Below are positions 11,331 to 23,002 of a stretch of 64,000 nucleotides of DNA, piece by piece; the stretch's first letter is position 1, and each line of letters opens with the position of its first letter. The stretch is taken from NCBI GenBank assembly GCA_018417955.1, contig JACTVC010000008.1, forward strand, positions 744,001 through 808,000, in the 5' to 3' direction. A program made the position numbers and the translations under genes. This DNA comes from Laccaria trichodermophora. Its lineage: Eukaryota > Basidiomycota > Agaricomycetes > Agaricales > Hydnangiaceae. The notes beneath the pieces are model-generated. The model had not been told where the DNA came from and did not search any database. It saw only the letters and a program-made list of their open reading frames with translations.

Positions 11331-11984
11331 GTATGGAGTAAATTGAAAGAGAGAAACCAACCAATCCTTCTCAGTTCAATTGTCCTTCTTTGCCACAGCC
11401 ACAGGGGGTCTGCTTGTATTTCGACTCGGCTAGCAGGCGGAAGGTATATTTAGGACCTTGAAATTGTCAACATGAGCAAGTTTTCACTTGATTGTTTTTT
11501 TTTTGCGAGGGTACTGGGGAGCCGGTGGGGGATTATTACGCACATGGCGGAGTGCGGGACGCATCAGCAAAACCTGGGTGAGCTAGGCAGCACGTGGCAG
11601 GGCTGTGTAGTGCCATAGCACCATAGAAAGGGGTATCACCTTTACAGTCACCTGCGCGTTCTATGCAGCTCTACATAGAAACGCACAGCCACTACACAGC
11701 ACTCCCTAGAATCTCAGAGCAGATCTGCAGCCATTCATAGAAACACATAGCCACTTCATAGTGCTCCCTAGAATTACGGAGCAGATCTGCAGCCCTCAGT
11801 AGCAACCCCTGGGGTCTGCAGATTCCTAGAGGGGGGGCATACATTCTGCTCATTTTAATACCATATTGCATGATTTTTACACAGAACTTGTGTTACGAAA
11901 AATAAGTTTATTGTCTGCACTACTACATTATACAAGATATCCTAATATTCTACATAGTAATGACTGCAGACCGTCCATCTTTCA
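11331..11984. other. Non-coding stretch with a ~65-nt tandem duplication
   Basis: Two adjacent imperfect copies at about 11668-11732 and 11733-11795 share CATAGAAAC(G/A)CA, CTCCCTAGAAT and GAGCAGATCTGCAGCC. No gene recognised. The following 11.9 kb segment leads into the minisatellite. Confidence 0.5.
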
Positions 11985-12775
11985 TCAACAGAGGGAGGAT
12001 GCCATTCACGGACAAGGAAGGGAGGATGCCATTCACCAACAAGGAAGGGAGGACAGTTGTTTGTCGAGGGACGGAGCCGTTCTTCAAAGGAGGGAGGACG
12101 CCATTCGTCGACAAGGGAGGGAGGACACCGTTCGTCGACAACAGAGGGAAGATGCGTTTGTCGACAAGCGAGGGAAGACGCCGTTTTTCAAGGCAGGGGG
12201 AACACCATTTATCAACAAGAGAGGGAGGACGCCGTTCATCAACGAGGGAGGGAGGACACCATTCGTCGAGGGAGAAACGCCGTCCGTCAAGGGAGGGAGG
12301 ATGCCGTTCGTCGACGAGTGAGGGAGCAGTTCATCGAGGGAGGACACTGTTCATCGGGGGAGCTGTTTGTCGAGGGAGGGGGGCGGTTTGTCAAGAGGGA
12401 GCCTTTCGTCAAGGGAGGGAGCTGTTTGCCGAGAGAGGGAGCCATTCGTCGAGGGAGGAGTTGTTTGTCGACGAGGGAGCTGTTCGTCGATGAGGGAGGG
12501 ATCTTTTCTTTAAGGGAGGAAGCCATTCTTCACGGGAGCGAGCTGTTCTTCAAGGGAGGCAGGGAGCCATTCTTCAAGGGGGGGAGGAAGCCATTCTTCA
12601 AGGGGGGGAGGAAGCTATTCTTCAAGAGAGGGAGGATGCCGTTCTTCAAGGGAGGGAGGACGCCGTTCATGGACGAGGGAGGACACTGTTCATCGAGGGA
12701 CGCAGTTCGTCAATGAGGGAGGGAGGATGCTGTAACTCGACGAGGGAGGACGCCGTTTGTCAAGGAGAAGTTGAA
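11985..12775 (+). repeat. G-rich minisatellite, ~27-nt basic unit
   Basis: About 790 bp of head-to-tail units of the type TTCGTCGACAAGGGAGGGAG followed by GACGCCG. The clearest periodic part (11985-12260) has 27-nt spacing; further on units shrink to 18-24 nt and mix TTCATCGAG, TTCTTCAAG and TTTGTCGAG variants. Because 27 is divisible by three, frames stay open in several phases and read as 9-residue repeats such as TPFVDKGGR on the plus strand; length changes between units break any one frame. There is no flanking gene structure, so I annotate it as a minisatellite rather than a gene. Confidence 0.85.
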
Positions 12776-14385
12776 CATTGTGGTGGGAAGGAAGAACAAT
12801 GAATTTCCGTGTTGGGAAATTCAAAGTTCAACATAATCACATGATGTCGGAGTTTCAACGGACTTAAACGAATTGTCTTGCAACTTGAAGTTGTTTGTCG
12901 CCTGTCACTGTCTTTCACAGAAAGCATGGCATTCGAGGTGGGCATACACAATTGTAGATGGCACCATGTAATCAGGCAAATATAAAGTTCATATTGGAAA
13001 ATTATTGAACAATTTCCGAGCCTTCCAAGAAATTTGCAGTTGTTACCAGAAATTTCCTGGCTATTTCCATGATTTCCCGAAATTTCCTGTTTTTTGGTAG
13101 TAGTACTAGTAGTAACAATTGAAGTTGTCTAAGTTCGAAAATGTGAGTTGAGCGCGGCACGTGACTTCCCGCAGCAGTACCGACTTCCATCAATTCACAC
13201 TTACACTTTCTAGGGTAGCTCATAGCTATAACTTCATGAGTATTGCACCGTTTGGCCTCTATGTAGGCTTATTTTAATTGCTTCATTCACGCGAATGCAA
13301 TCCAATTTACGGCGTAGAAAAATTTGGAGTACCTCACAAACTGTAGCATAAACTATTTGGCCTGTATTAGACATCTGAAATATATATTATCATCATGAGT
13401 TCTGCTCCGTTTCATGCGATTTTGGGCTTGTTAGAAACGCACAAATTAGAGCTTTAAAACGGGTCTGAGAGCCCCTAATATTTCGACGTTTAAGGCGACC
13501 TCCGATAACATTTACCGTTTTTAGACAGATTCTTCACCAGTAATTGGTCCAAAGCCATTTGAGTTTTGAACGAAATACTACGTAAATAGACGCGTTGGAA
13601 TCGGCTTGAACACCACTTTCCAACGCAAAAAAAATCACAAAAGACGAATATGTTTTGCAAAAGATACTTCATATTCTTTCTTGTTGCAATCTTTGTAGGT
13701 CAATCAATCTCTGGACAGTGTTGTACTTTCTTCTTATTCCAGGCGTATTTTGGTCATAAATTATTCATATACAATAGGGAATGTGTTTTCTACTGAAATC
13801 TAGTATACTTGTAGTTTGACTCCCTATAAGGGCTGGGTAGAAAGTGGAGGCCCCTCTATAGCACCCTATAGTAACGGCACAAGTCTCTGTAGTGCTGTAT
13901 AGCACAAGCTTACGCCCACACAGTGCTGTGGAGCACTGTGGAGCGCTAGGGCATCTAGCCAAACTTGGCGTGTAACTATGGGAAACTATGATATTAGCGG
14001 AAGCACTATGCCTGTCTACGTGGGAAAATCAGGTTTTGCTGATGCGTGCGGTTTTGAGCGGTGGGTTGGAGTTGTACCCAAAAATATTAGCTTCCGCTCA
14101 ACCTAAAACGGGAAGGTATTCGGACCATTTCGGGTATTCCCTTCCAAATTACCTGCAGAACTACCACAAATTTCGTGGTAATTTCTTTTTGACAATATTT
14201 GGGCGCGTAAAATTGACCACCATGACATAGGGACGAGGCATAAACAGAACAACCCCGGCAACGGAGGGCAAATGTTTTTGCGTTTGAGATCACCCACTTA
14301 AGCCGTTCCACTGCCTTCTTCATCTTGCCTTGCCTTTTCCCGCTTCAACTACGCTCCTTCCTAAAACTTCCCTGCCGAATCAAAC
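12776..14385. other. AT-rich gene-free stretch
   Basis: No supported gene. 13015-13110 contains repeated AATTTCC(T/A/G) words on both strands. 13820-13950 contains several short related inverted words (GTGCTGTATAGCAC, GTGCTGTGGAGCACTGTGGAGC) that could fold, possibly the end of a mobile element. The last 200 bp are the leader of the transporter gene that follows. Confidence 0.4.
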
Positions 14386-15392
14386 ATGCCTGGGTCGCTT
14401 GATGTCCTCGAGAAGGCTGCCGTACAGGCCAACAACCCTCCTATCAATTATTCCGATGCGAATAGCTACGGCGTAGCTCGTCCTTCCAGGATCGCTGAGC
14501 CCGGTACATTGTATGCCCACTGTTCAAAGTTGTCCTCCCCGTTCTCACATTTTTCTTTCTTTTTAATAGAGGTCTCTTTTCATTTGCGTCTACTACTTTG
14601 ATCCTCTCGCTATACAACTTGGGCACGCGAAGCATCAGCCACCCGAACGTCGTTGTCGGCATGGGGCTTTTCTGCGGCGGCCTCGCTCAACTCCTTGCCG
14701 GCATGTGGGAATTCCCCAGGGGAAATGCTTTCAGTGCCACTGGTGGGTTAGATTTCAAATTTCCCCCCCGCCTAGATTTCTCTCGACCCGCGCTCACTTG
14801 GCGCGTCGAGGCATCTCTATGCTCCGTAACTCTCGGAGTCCAAGTATGCTGACGATATTGTAATAGCATTCACGTCATTTGGCGCGTTCTGGATGTCCTT
14901 CGCGACGATTTTCATCCCCGGCAGTGGCATTAGTGCTGCATATACTAACGCCAATGAATTCGAATCTGCCCTCGGGATTTACCTCCTCACCTGGGCGATC
15001 TTCACGTTCCTCCTCACGTGGGTTTTCTATTTTCCGAGTCCTTGAAGTGTCTTTTTTGACCTTCCATTGTAGGATTGCCACCCTCCGCAAGAGCGTCGCG
15101 CTCATTACGCTGTTCAGTTTTCTCACTCTTACGTTCATTCTCCTCGCTGGAGGCTCTTTCTCGGGTGTAGCCAAGTAAGTGTGGTAGTTGTGTACACAGA
15201 TACTTATAGGCTGATTATTTGCTATGCAGTGTGACCAAAGCTGGTGGAGGGATCGGCGTTGTCACTTCCTTGGTTGCGTACTACATAGGCTTGAGCGATC
15301 TTCTCAGCGCTGAGGATCAGGCCGTCATTTACCTCCCCCTTGGTACATTCTCGAAGAATGGATCAACCGGGCTTCCGTCCTCAATGGCATGA
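14386..15392 (+). CDS. GPR1/FUN34/YaaH-family acetate/ammonium transporter
   Basis: Five exons: 14386-14510, 14570-14742, 14867-15017, 15073-15174, 15230-15392; all junctions in phase; 237 residues, a normal length. After a polar N-terminus come six predicted membrane helices: GLFSFASTTLILSLYNLGTR, VVGMGLFCGGLAQLLAGMWE (then FPRGNAFSATAFTSFGAFW), a loop FIPGSGISAAY, ALGIYLLTWAIFTFLLT, SVALITLFSFLTLTFILLA, and GGGIGVVTSLVAYYIGLSDL. These proteins move acetate/succinate or ammonium across the plasma membrane. The family signature NPAPLGL just before helix 1 is diverged here to EPGTLGL, so substrate or activity may differ. Convergent with the SDR gene downstream. Confidence 0.9.
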
Positions 15393-15798
15393 TCCCGTTT
15401 TTTATCCATATCAAGCACACTGCTACGTCTCCTCACGCTTATTCTAGCCACCTTTGTAAATGTAATTGTCGTCCGTTTTTGTGAATTGTATCTATAGCAT
15501 ACCCTTCCTTCCACGACGATGCCCTGCTTTTGCTCGGTGGTCAGTAGATCTAGATGTCTTGGACAGTGACTTGTTGTGCTTCTCTTTTTTTCCTTCTTGC
15601 GTTCCTGAGACTTTGGACTTCTGGTATGAATTCAACCTCTGGGCTTGCGACCACTCACTCGGAGGTACTTCTGGCCGTTCCTCCGGATAGCCCACTGAAA
15701 AAGCAAGGACCAATCAACAGTAGATTCACTTATTTACATCTTCTAGGAACTTCTTGAGGCAGCCCTATAGTACAACGCGATCCCAACTTAGCGCAAGT
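15393..15798. other. Convergent spacer between transporter and SDR genes
   Basis: Shared 3' flank. Pyrimidine-rich parts near 15400-15600. No gene or repeat recognised. Confidence 0.5.
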
Positions 15799-16843
15799 TT
15801 ACCAGGGAAGCTGCAGAGGGGTTGGCAGATTTTTCCCAAGGACGCGCTCGGCTTCCCCGATATCTCTGACGGAGTGTATGACTTCAGCTATGCATCGTCG
15901 GTGAGTAACATGGAGGTTACAAACCTTGGTCCACGAGGAGCCCAGAATGTCCCCGTTTTCTCGTGCGTAATGGTCGAAATAAATTCAAGAGTGGACCGGG
16001 CCGCCTCGCTAGGCTCGACGGCTTGGATATCTCGGCGTCAACTTGAAATTTTGGAAACAAACACTTGACTCACCTCCACCAGCGTCGTAGTATTGGTCAT
16101 AGCCGACGCCCTTTGTCATGTCCGTCCTCATAAAGCCAGGCTATAATTTTCAACCCATTCAGACTTTTCCGACTCTTGAATAATCAGGCCGCTTACATGG
16201 ATCATGACTACAGTGACGCCTTTGTCGTGAAAATCGTTGGAAAGCAACTTTCCAACCATGTTCTCGGCGGCTTTGCTTCCGTGGTGAGCATAATTTCCAC
16301 CGCCTTCTTCCTTTGTTCTCAACTGGATGGATCCCCCTTCGGTACTGATAAGAATAAATTTACAGCCTGAAGGCAGGAGGTCCGCTTTCCACCTGTTGCA
16401 AAACTTCAGCCCGAAGTGGGGTATCAAGTCAATAATGTTCAAACTGACAGATGATGGGCAATGAAAACAGGCGCGATCGCTACAACCTTGTACATTTCCA
16501 CTTCATCGTTGAAGTTTGGGCTATCAAGTGTCTGTACTCAGAGGTCTCATTACCGTGATCGAGCATGATCGGCGCAACGTACCTCTTTCTTGAACACCCC
16601 AGCATTGACGATAACGAGATCCAATTTCTGCCCCTTCAAACCCTTGACGATAGCAGGACCGGCACTCTCCTCGCTCAAATCAACTCCTTCGATGACATGG
16701 ACGCTGGACGGTAGTGATGACGCTGATTTTGCGGAACGAATGGTTGCGAAGACGTTGTGTCCCTGAGACGCCAGTGCTTTTGCCAGCTCAAGACCTAATC
16801 CTCGTGAAGCACCCACGACGAGCGTTGTTGCTACGCTTGACAT
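15799..16843 (-). CDS. Short-chain dehydrogenase/reductase (C-factor/sniffer type)
   Basis: Six minus-strand exons: 16843-16583, 16531-16449, 16392-16197, 16140-16074, 16021-15925, 15865-15799; all five introns are 51-59 nt and in phase; 256 residues. The cofactor-binding Rossmann motif is VVGASRGLGLELAKAL, followed by LDLVIVNAGVF (NAG motif), KFILISTEGGSI (catalytic Ser strand) and YAHHGSKAAENMVGK. The usual YxxxK pair is changed: four residues before the Lys is His, with Tyr two further upstream. The C-terminus (MRTDMTKGVGYDQYYDAGG, ERVLGKNLPTPLQLPW) is complete. Probably an NAD(P)-dependent oxidoreductase; substrate unknown. A broken relative lies at 10917-11330. Confidence 0.9.
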
Positions 16844-18492
16844 TGTCCTGTTGTAAGTGGATTGTCAATAGGCGCCAGCGACTTCAATGGTGACATCACA
16901 TGGCGCAATCCAAGGATGCGTTGCTAATAATAGCCATGGGTGCATACTGGGAGCGTTACGCGCTTCAAGTAGTAGTACTTGGCTTCAAACCTAGTATTCT
17001 TCAATAGACTTGGCGATTCGCAAAATGCTTGTGAGATCAAAGATAGCGCTGTCGGATATGTTTGATGTCATCTGGTACACGAATGTGTTTTGAAGAAAGA
17101 CGAGCCTGACAAGAGAAATATTACTACAAACTCGCTCTTCAAGTCGGGCTGCACTTAGACTCGAGACCAGTCGCCTCGGAATAATCGCAATCCAAAATCT
17201 GTGGGAGGGGAGGGGGGATGGTACTGCATCTTTTTGTCGTAATCACTGGTGCTGCAAATGTGTATCGGAAGCCGGTTGTTCGTCATTGGGACCGCTCCGG
17301 AATACATAACTTCCGAAGTACACAAGCTGGTATTTCCTGACGGATGACAATAATTGAGTGACATTGGTATGTCGGAAAAATCTCGATTAGCATATCAGTA
17401 CCTGCGGCAGCTGACGGTCTGTTAGGTACCAATCGGTCTCTGGGTGCATCAATATAAGCATCAGATATGGTGCGAAATTGACTTGAACTCAAGAGCTCCA
17501 CATTGCCACATTACACAAGTCAAGGCAGTGCGTCACCTTCTGCCCAAGTGGGGCTGCTCCACAAACATTACAGTATATAATGGGTGCGGCCTGGACGTCT
17601 GGTTACCAACCACTCCCCCATTTCCAAGTCCTTTGTCACCGACTTCCGTCGAGTCCAACAATGTAATTTCGTTCACTCTCAACCAACTCTCAACACAGCG
17701 CCAGTCGACATACTCAAGGTGAGTGCTTTGTTATTTCATGAACAGCCTCAACACTCAATGGTATAACACTGCGACGTGCATTTGTCGCAACTTTGCACCT
17801 ACTACCCATCAGGTTTTAGCACCGCAGAAACTAACCTATCCAACCAAAAATCAGAAAGACCAAATTTGTGAGGAAATTGGGTGACGGCGAGTGCTGGATT
17901 CTTTGTACTGCCTTTCCTCTGCTAACTCTTTGTCAATACAAAGTCTATGGGTGCAGTGAGTCTTCGATATTTCGTGCTCATATTTCATCTAACCTCGATT
18001 TCATAAATTTCTTAGTTTTACGTTGCCATGATCTATGGGCTCATGTTGCAGTAATAATTAGGCCATGTAATCATAATACTACTACCGTGATGTAAAAAAT
18101 TCGAAATGATATGAATTCGGTTTTATTTTTGATATGATAAATCCCAACGATGGATTGAAGGAAAGCAGGGTACCCTAACGAGCCCTGTCCAACAACCTCT
18201 TATTCAGGCTGTCAGCATCCAATCAGCGGGAATCATTCCGATAAATGCTAACTAATTCAATCAAGCTGATCATACTTATACGAAACTTTCGAAACTGACA
18301 TAGTACCCGGAGAACTGACGGCCTGAAGTGTACATATTGGTGCATACTCAGCCATATTTGTTTTTTTCTGTTTTTCCGACATATGCAAAGACGACAGAGA
18401 GAGTGAGGTGGCGGATCGTTGATATAAAATACAGGCTCAAGGCTGATAACATCAGAAAGGCGAAGTGAAAGCAAAAGGAAGACAGACATACA
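16844..18492. other. Intergenic stretch, no gene supported
   Basis: Open frames up to about 90 codons occur but none has an ATG, intron logic or recognisable residues. 18000-18140 is AT-rich. The first ~200 bp are upstream of the SDR gene. Confidence 0.45.
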
Positions 18493-18960
18493 TCAGTAGT
18501 CAGGTCGCCGCCTCGGCTCCCAGTACGGCGAGCTTTGCAATTGCATCGCAGCAAGCTCTCCGCACACCTGGGTGACGCCCTTCAAAATTGAAGGCATGTC
18601 CCCGTCAGCCGAAGCCCACCACCTGGGCTTCGGGTGGAAAGTGATGTGGGCAATTTCGCAAAACTTCTTCACCTGTTCCTTAACTTTGGCAGTGCGAGAG
18701 CGTCTCCAATATGAGTCGGGTAAAACCCAGGATAGAATGGTTAAGCCATCTCCGACCCAAACTTGACCTACTCGTAGGCCAGGAATGCCAGATTTGCAGA
18801 TTATCTCTTGTTGCATCGCTGAAAGGCTATTCAGGCCATCCCTGGAGTACTTGTAGGTTTCACGGTCGTATTTAACAAAACCACGCTTGAAACCCTCTTC
18901 TATCATCCAGCATTCGTTCATGAGAAGTCCGTAGGTTCCTATGAGGTGGGCGCGGGGCAT
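18493..18960 (-). CDS. Hypothetical protein, intronless
   Basis: An intact ATG-to-TGA minus-strand frame of 155 codons with a non-repetitive, balanced composition rich in Trp and Cys (ECWMIEEGFKRGFVKYDRET, VWVGDGLTILSWVLPDSYWR, FHPKPRWWASADGDMPSIL). I do not recognise the family. It could also be an exon of a longer gene, since codon-like text continues upstream in another frame to about 19220. The size and texture make chance unlikely but not excluded. Confidence 0.45.
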   Translation of the reverse strand: MPRAHLIGTYGLLMNECWMIEEGFKRGFVKYDRETYKYSRDGLNSLSAMQQEIICKSGIPGLRVGQVWVGDGLTILSWVLPDSYWRRSRTAKVKEQVKKFCEIAHITFHPKPRWWASADGDMPSILKGVTQVCGELAAMQLQSSPYWEPRRRPDY

Positions 18961-19225
18961 ATTGCAGAACTGAAGACGGCAGGTTGGGTTTCGTTTGAAA
19001 TGACATTATGTACTTATGTGACAATTTGAAACTCCGACCAAAAACTTGGACAATGGCAAAGATGTGGAAATCCGAAGGTTCCTTTTGCAAATTGAGGTGG
19101 GGTGAGGCGACGCGGGGTGTAAGTATTGTGGTGTTATTGTGGTCCAAACATGGACAATCCAAATTTATTATGAATTTATGCCTGAGTATTTTAGGTACCG
19201 CGCCGATGCGGAAAAGATTCAATTT

Positions 19226-22200
19226 TCATCGAAAACTCGGCTGAACATCGAAAATGTTGAATGCCTCGCTTCTCCACCCGTTTCCTTGCGCCTCTACTTT
19301 CTTTCTCTCGTCCCAATTGGCCCCAGCCTCCCTAACAACCTCCCGTCCCCGTCTTGCCTCATCAACAGCGTCATCAGCCAACCTTTTCAACCCTTCAATC
19401 AGACCCTGCCTCTCTTCATCATTCCCCCCACCAGCAGCGTCATCGTTTCGCGCACCATAAGGCCCTCCTTTTCCGGGGAACAACTGTGGTCCGCCACCAA
19501 CAGCGACAACAGTCTCGTAATCGTCCGCCTCAAAGTCTTGCTCCAGCTCTTGCCGTCCTTTTCCGTCTCGAGGTGCTGTCGCGGTAAGCTCCTCGTTAGA
19601 CCTGTCGTAAACCATCGGAGGCGTCGCAGTCGGCTGCTGCTGGGCCGTTGTAGAGGTGTAAACGACGCCCTTTAGTGTCGCATCCACATGTGTCGTCGTC
19701 TTCGAACCGTCAACACTTTCTGCATCATCACGATGCGTGTGCTTGATCAAGGCCTTGACCAGTGCGCGAACCCAATCACCAATCACTGCAGCCCATTCTA
19801 GTGTGTCCTCCGCCCCTTCACGAGCAACCGCATTCTGTTGAACGTCCACAATAGCATCTCCCAGGGCCTGAGATAGCTCCTCAAGCCCAGTCCTCACTTT
19901 ATCCTCTAAAGCCTTCTTCGCCAGGCGCGATACAGTAGGTCCCACAAGAGGCTGCAGCACCACTTTGTTCAATATCCAATGACGGCTCTGGTCGATCTTG
20001 AAATTCAGCCCACGAAGTGCGACTTCTACATCCACAACACGGAAAAGAGGTTTCGCGATGACAGATGAGGGCTTTGACACGTCATGGCGGGAGACATTAA
20101 TCTCGCCAGCAGCAGCAGCAGTGGGAGAAGCAACTGCTGCAGACCTGCGAACGGCTTGGGCAACAGCTTTTTGAATGTCGATATTCGGCGGCCCGTCATC
20201 GTCATCATCACCATCATTGACTTGCTGCTCTTCCTCACTGTGAACGACTATGGCAGGAATAACCACATTCTCCTCGTGTTCCAGAGGTACACTCCCGCTT
20301 TCGATCTCGACCTCCACATCGATCCCAAAGCCAGCTCCGGTGGCCCCCATACCAACGTCCACACTCAACACTCCCTCATCTTCATATGTGCAGTCACCCA
20401 GGATAGGATATTTGAAGTAGTATCCCATTCCTTCGGCTTTGGCGCGTACACCATCAATGTGGACACGGACCCGCGAACTGGTCTCGATGGACGGTCGCTT
20501 CCTGGTCCCGACTGCGGGTTGAGTTGGATCCGTGCTGTAGCCTTCATTTAGGTCACTTGTCGAGGTTGGAGGTGGATCTGCCATGTCGATCTTCATCTCC
20601 GACCATTCCTTCACAACCACTTCATCAGGTACCAAACTCGTCCCTACTCCACCACCATTCTTTAAGCCCTGCACGAAAAGAGCGTACAACCCGGCCTCCA
20701 CACCACCACTCTTCACCTCGATCGAAGGTATGGGGATGGTCCCGGCAGGGAGCATCTTTATTACCCGAGGTATTGCCCATCCAAGCCACTGCGTCCACAC
20801 CTGTCCCCAATCTCGCTTTCTTTGCTGCTTGACACCCGTTGAGGTGAAATCCGAAACGCTGTCACCAAAAGAGTCGAGGACGTTGACGAGCTTCATCGTC
20901 GTTTTGTCGCCTTCCACGGCAAGCATGTACGCCTCCAGCTCGTTAAGGAACAGCCGCGCGTCCGCGCCGAATTTGTTGAGCTGGAGCTCGGATGGAGCAT
21001 TCGGTTGCCCCCGGGATTCATTTCCTGTTGTCTCCTCCTCTTTCTCATCAACGACACCAACGATTTCCTCCTCAACTACGTCTCTAACCACGCTGACTAG
21101 TCTCACAGCATCTTCCACCAAGGTCTTCACAGCGACTTGACCCGAATGCGACATGGCCCATCCAGGCTCAGCGAGCGCTTTCTCCAAGAACCGTCCAATG
21201 TTCGAGAAGTAATGCCAAAGAACAGTGTCACCCGTTGCGTCTACGCCAGCTTCTTTATCTGCCTGTTTTTGCTTTGCCTTTTGTTTTGCCTTGTTCCCTT
21301 TCTTGCCTTTCTTCCCCACATCTTTATCGAGAATCCTTTTTTCCACTTCCTCTGCAACTTCCCCTGGGACGCTGGTAATCTCGCTCACGACATTTTCAAA
21401 GGCTGATAGGAGACCAGTCAGAGAACGTCCCTGAGCTATACGTTCTAGAAGTGTCTGGAAGTCGGCCAGCGCCTGCTTGAGTGCTGGAGAGATGACGTTG
21501 AGGTTGGGATTGCTACCCGTAGGATACGGGTGAGGGGGGTAGTTTGGTGGGGATGTACTTTCCGAGATGATGTCCGCAACGACGACGAACTTGTAAGCGT
21601 ATTTGCACAGAATAATTAGAATTGCTTTGATGGCGTATCGCAAGGCAGGGTCTCGCTGAACTTTGTCGAGGGTCTACGACGAGCGACGTCAGTTTACGCA
21701 ATAATGTCTTGGGCAAGGCCGATACATACCTGTTGCAAACGCAAAACAATGTCATTTTTAATCTTATCAGCAGTTTCTGCACCAAGGTTCTTCCACTCGT
21801 CTTTGATGCCACGCATCTTGTTGACACTCTCTTCGCTTCGATCCTTTGCTTCATCCACGAGGCTGTTCACAGTGGCAGATAAGTCATTCAGCCCAACCTT
21901 GGTAGGCATCGACTGGGCTTTCAACCTGTCTTCAACGTCTCCAGCCATACCGTGCACCTCAATTGCAGTATCTGCAACATCCCCAGCGGCATGCGCGAGC
22001 AGGTCGCGTAAGATAGATAAAAAGTCTGCGATGATCAGACGAAATGCAGCCGAGGTGAAGAATGACTGGACGATTGTGTGGAATGCGTTTATTAGAGTCG
22101 CGGCATCAAACGCGAAGTCTCCAGCAGTTGGTACTGAATAGGAGGGGGCCGTTAGTTACAGCAAGATTGTAGCGTTATAGACATACGTTGATCCTTGAGT

Positions 22201-22687
22201 TCAGAAGCGCCCGCGCTGAGCGTGTCGAGCCTTGTACTGGCCGCAGAACCATCCATATCTAGTCCTATAGGAGGACTTTCGATCTGAGTAGTTTCGTACA
22301 GCAAGTCTTGAATCTTGTCATCATCTAGTACATGAATTAGCCACCGACTTTGCATGGATATCAGAGCGCCATACCATTCTTTTCCATGCCAAACTGCAAC
22401 GTCGCCTGTATAACATTCCTCAACTCGCTTAGCACCTTCCTCCCCTGTACACTCATGGGCCCATTCCCAGGTAACACGTCCGTCCCGGTATCTTCTCTCA
22501 AAAGTTCCGAGTTCAAAATGAACCTTAAGAAGGCCGAAAGCTGGTCTTGCGAAGGTAACTTTCCAGCGTTGAGAGCAGTGAGGATGGCGACGACTTTGTT
22601 GACCCCATTCTGTTCTTGTTGTGGTTGCTGCTGTCGTATACGTTGAGGAGGCGCTGACCTGCCCAAGCACGGTAAGCAATAGTCCAT
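19226..22687 (-). CDS. HAM1-like protein (HAM1_N/HAM1_C, former DUF5923/DUF4449)
   Basis: Four minus-strand exons: 22687-22375, 22324-22187, 22133-21730, 21673-19226; introns 50, 53 and 56 nt, all in phase; 1100 residues. The start MDYCLPCLGRS sets a Cys-rich N-terminal tip that may be lipid-modified. An all-helical N-terminal half follows (FLRFILNSELL, FTSAAFRLIIADFLSILRDL, GVDATGDTVLWHYFSNIGRF), then the conserved block WTQWLGWAIPRVIKMLPAGT, GYYFKYPILGDCTYEDEGVL, FRVVDVEVALRGLNFKIDQS and VVLQPLVGPTVSRLAKKALE. This order is that of the fungal HAM1-like family, which has no established biochemical function. The C-terminal 200 residues are low complexity and acidic. A decayed copy of its first three exons lies at 24909-25850. 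Confidence 0.85.
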
Positions 22688-23002
22688 TATTTTGGTAAGA
22701 GGAGAAGATGAGACGGACTCACCCTCTATTATGTCGTCATAGTGGGAATGATCGAAGGGCCTCTGAGCAACCTCAGAGTCTGAAAGACTGATGTTTCCTC
22801 GATACTGCCAGTGGTCAGCTCGAGGCAATCGCGAGGAATGACCGTTGAGTACACACTAATGAATCTAGCATGCCAATAGAACCCGCTAACCACGCAGCTT
22901 CGTTCAGACACAGGATGAAATTCGATGTTCTCACTGAGTCACAGATATCGATGTCGGAGGAATTTGCCACGAACTGAAAATTTGATTTGCCTCTGTCCGC
23001 CT
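22688..23002. promoter_or_regulatory. Divergent intergenic region of the HAM1-like and F-box 1 genes
   Basis: The 315 bp between the two divergent starts must hold both promoters. The part around 22800-22925 recurs in diverged form at about 25770-25905 beside the HAM1 fragment (shared GTTGAGTACACACTAA and ACCACGCAG). No specific element identified. Confidence 0.4.

Noticed and set aside
11960..12716. Overlapping plus-strand frames of 177 and 219 codons as genes
   Set aside because: They come from the minisatellite period being a multiple of three; all three frames are open and none has flanking exons or recognisable sequence.
11985..12775. CRISPR-like array
   Set aside because: Units are contiguous and without unique spacers, and the context is a eukaryotic nuclear genome.
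22152..22679. Minus-strand 175-codon frame as a separate gene
   Set aside because: It is the read-through of HAM1-like exons 1-2 in a shifted frame across the 22325-22374 intron.
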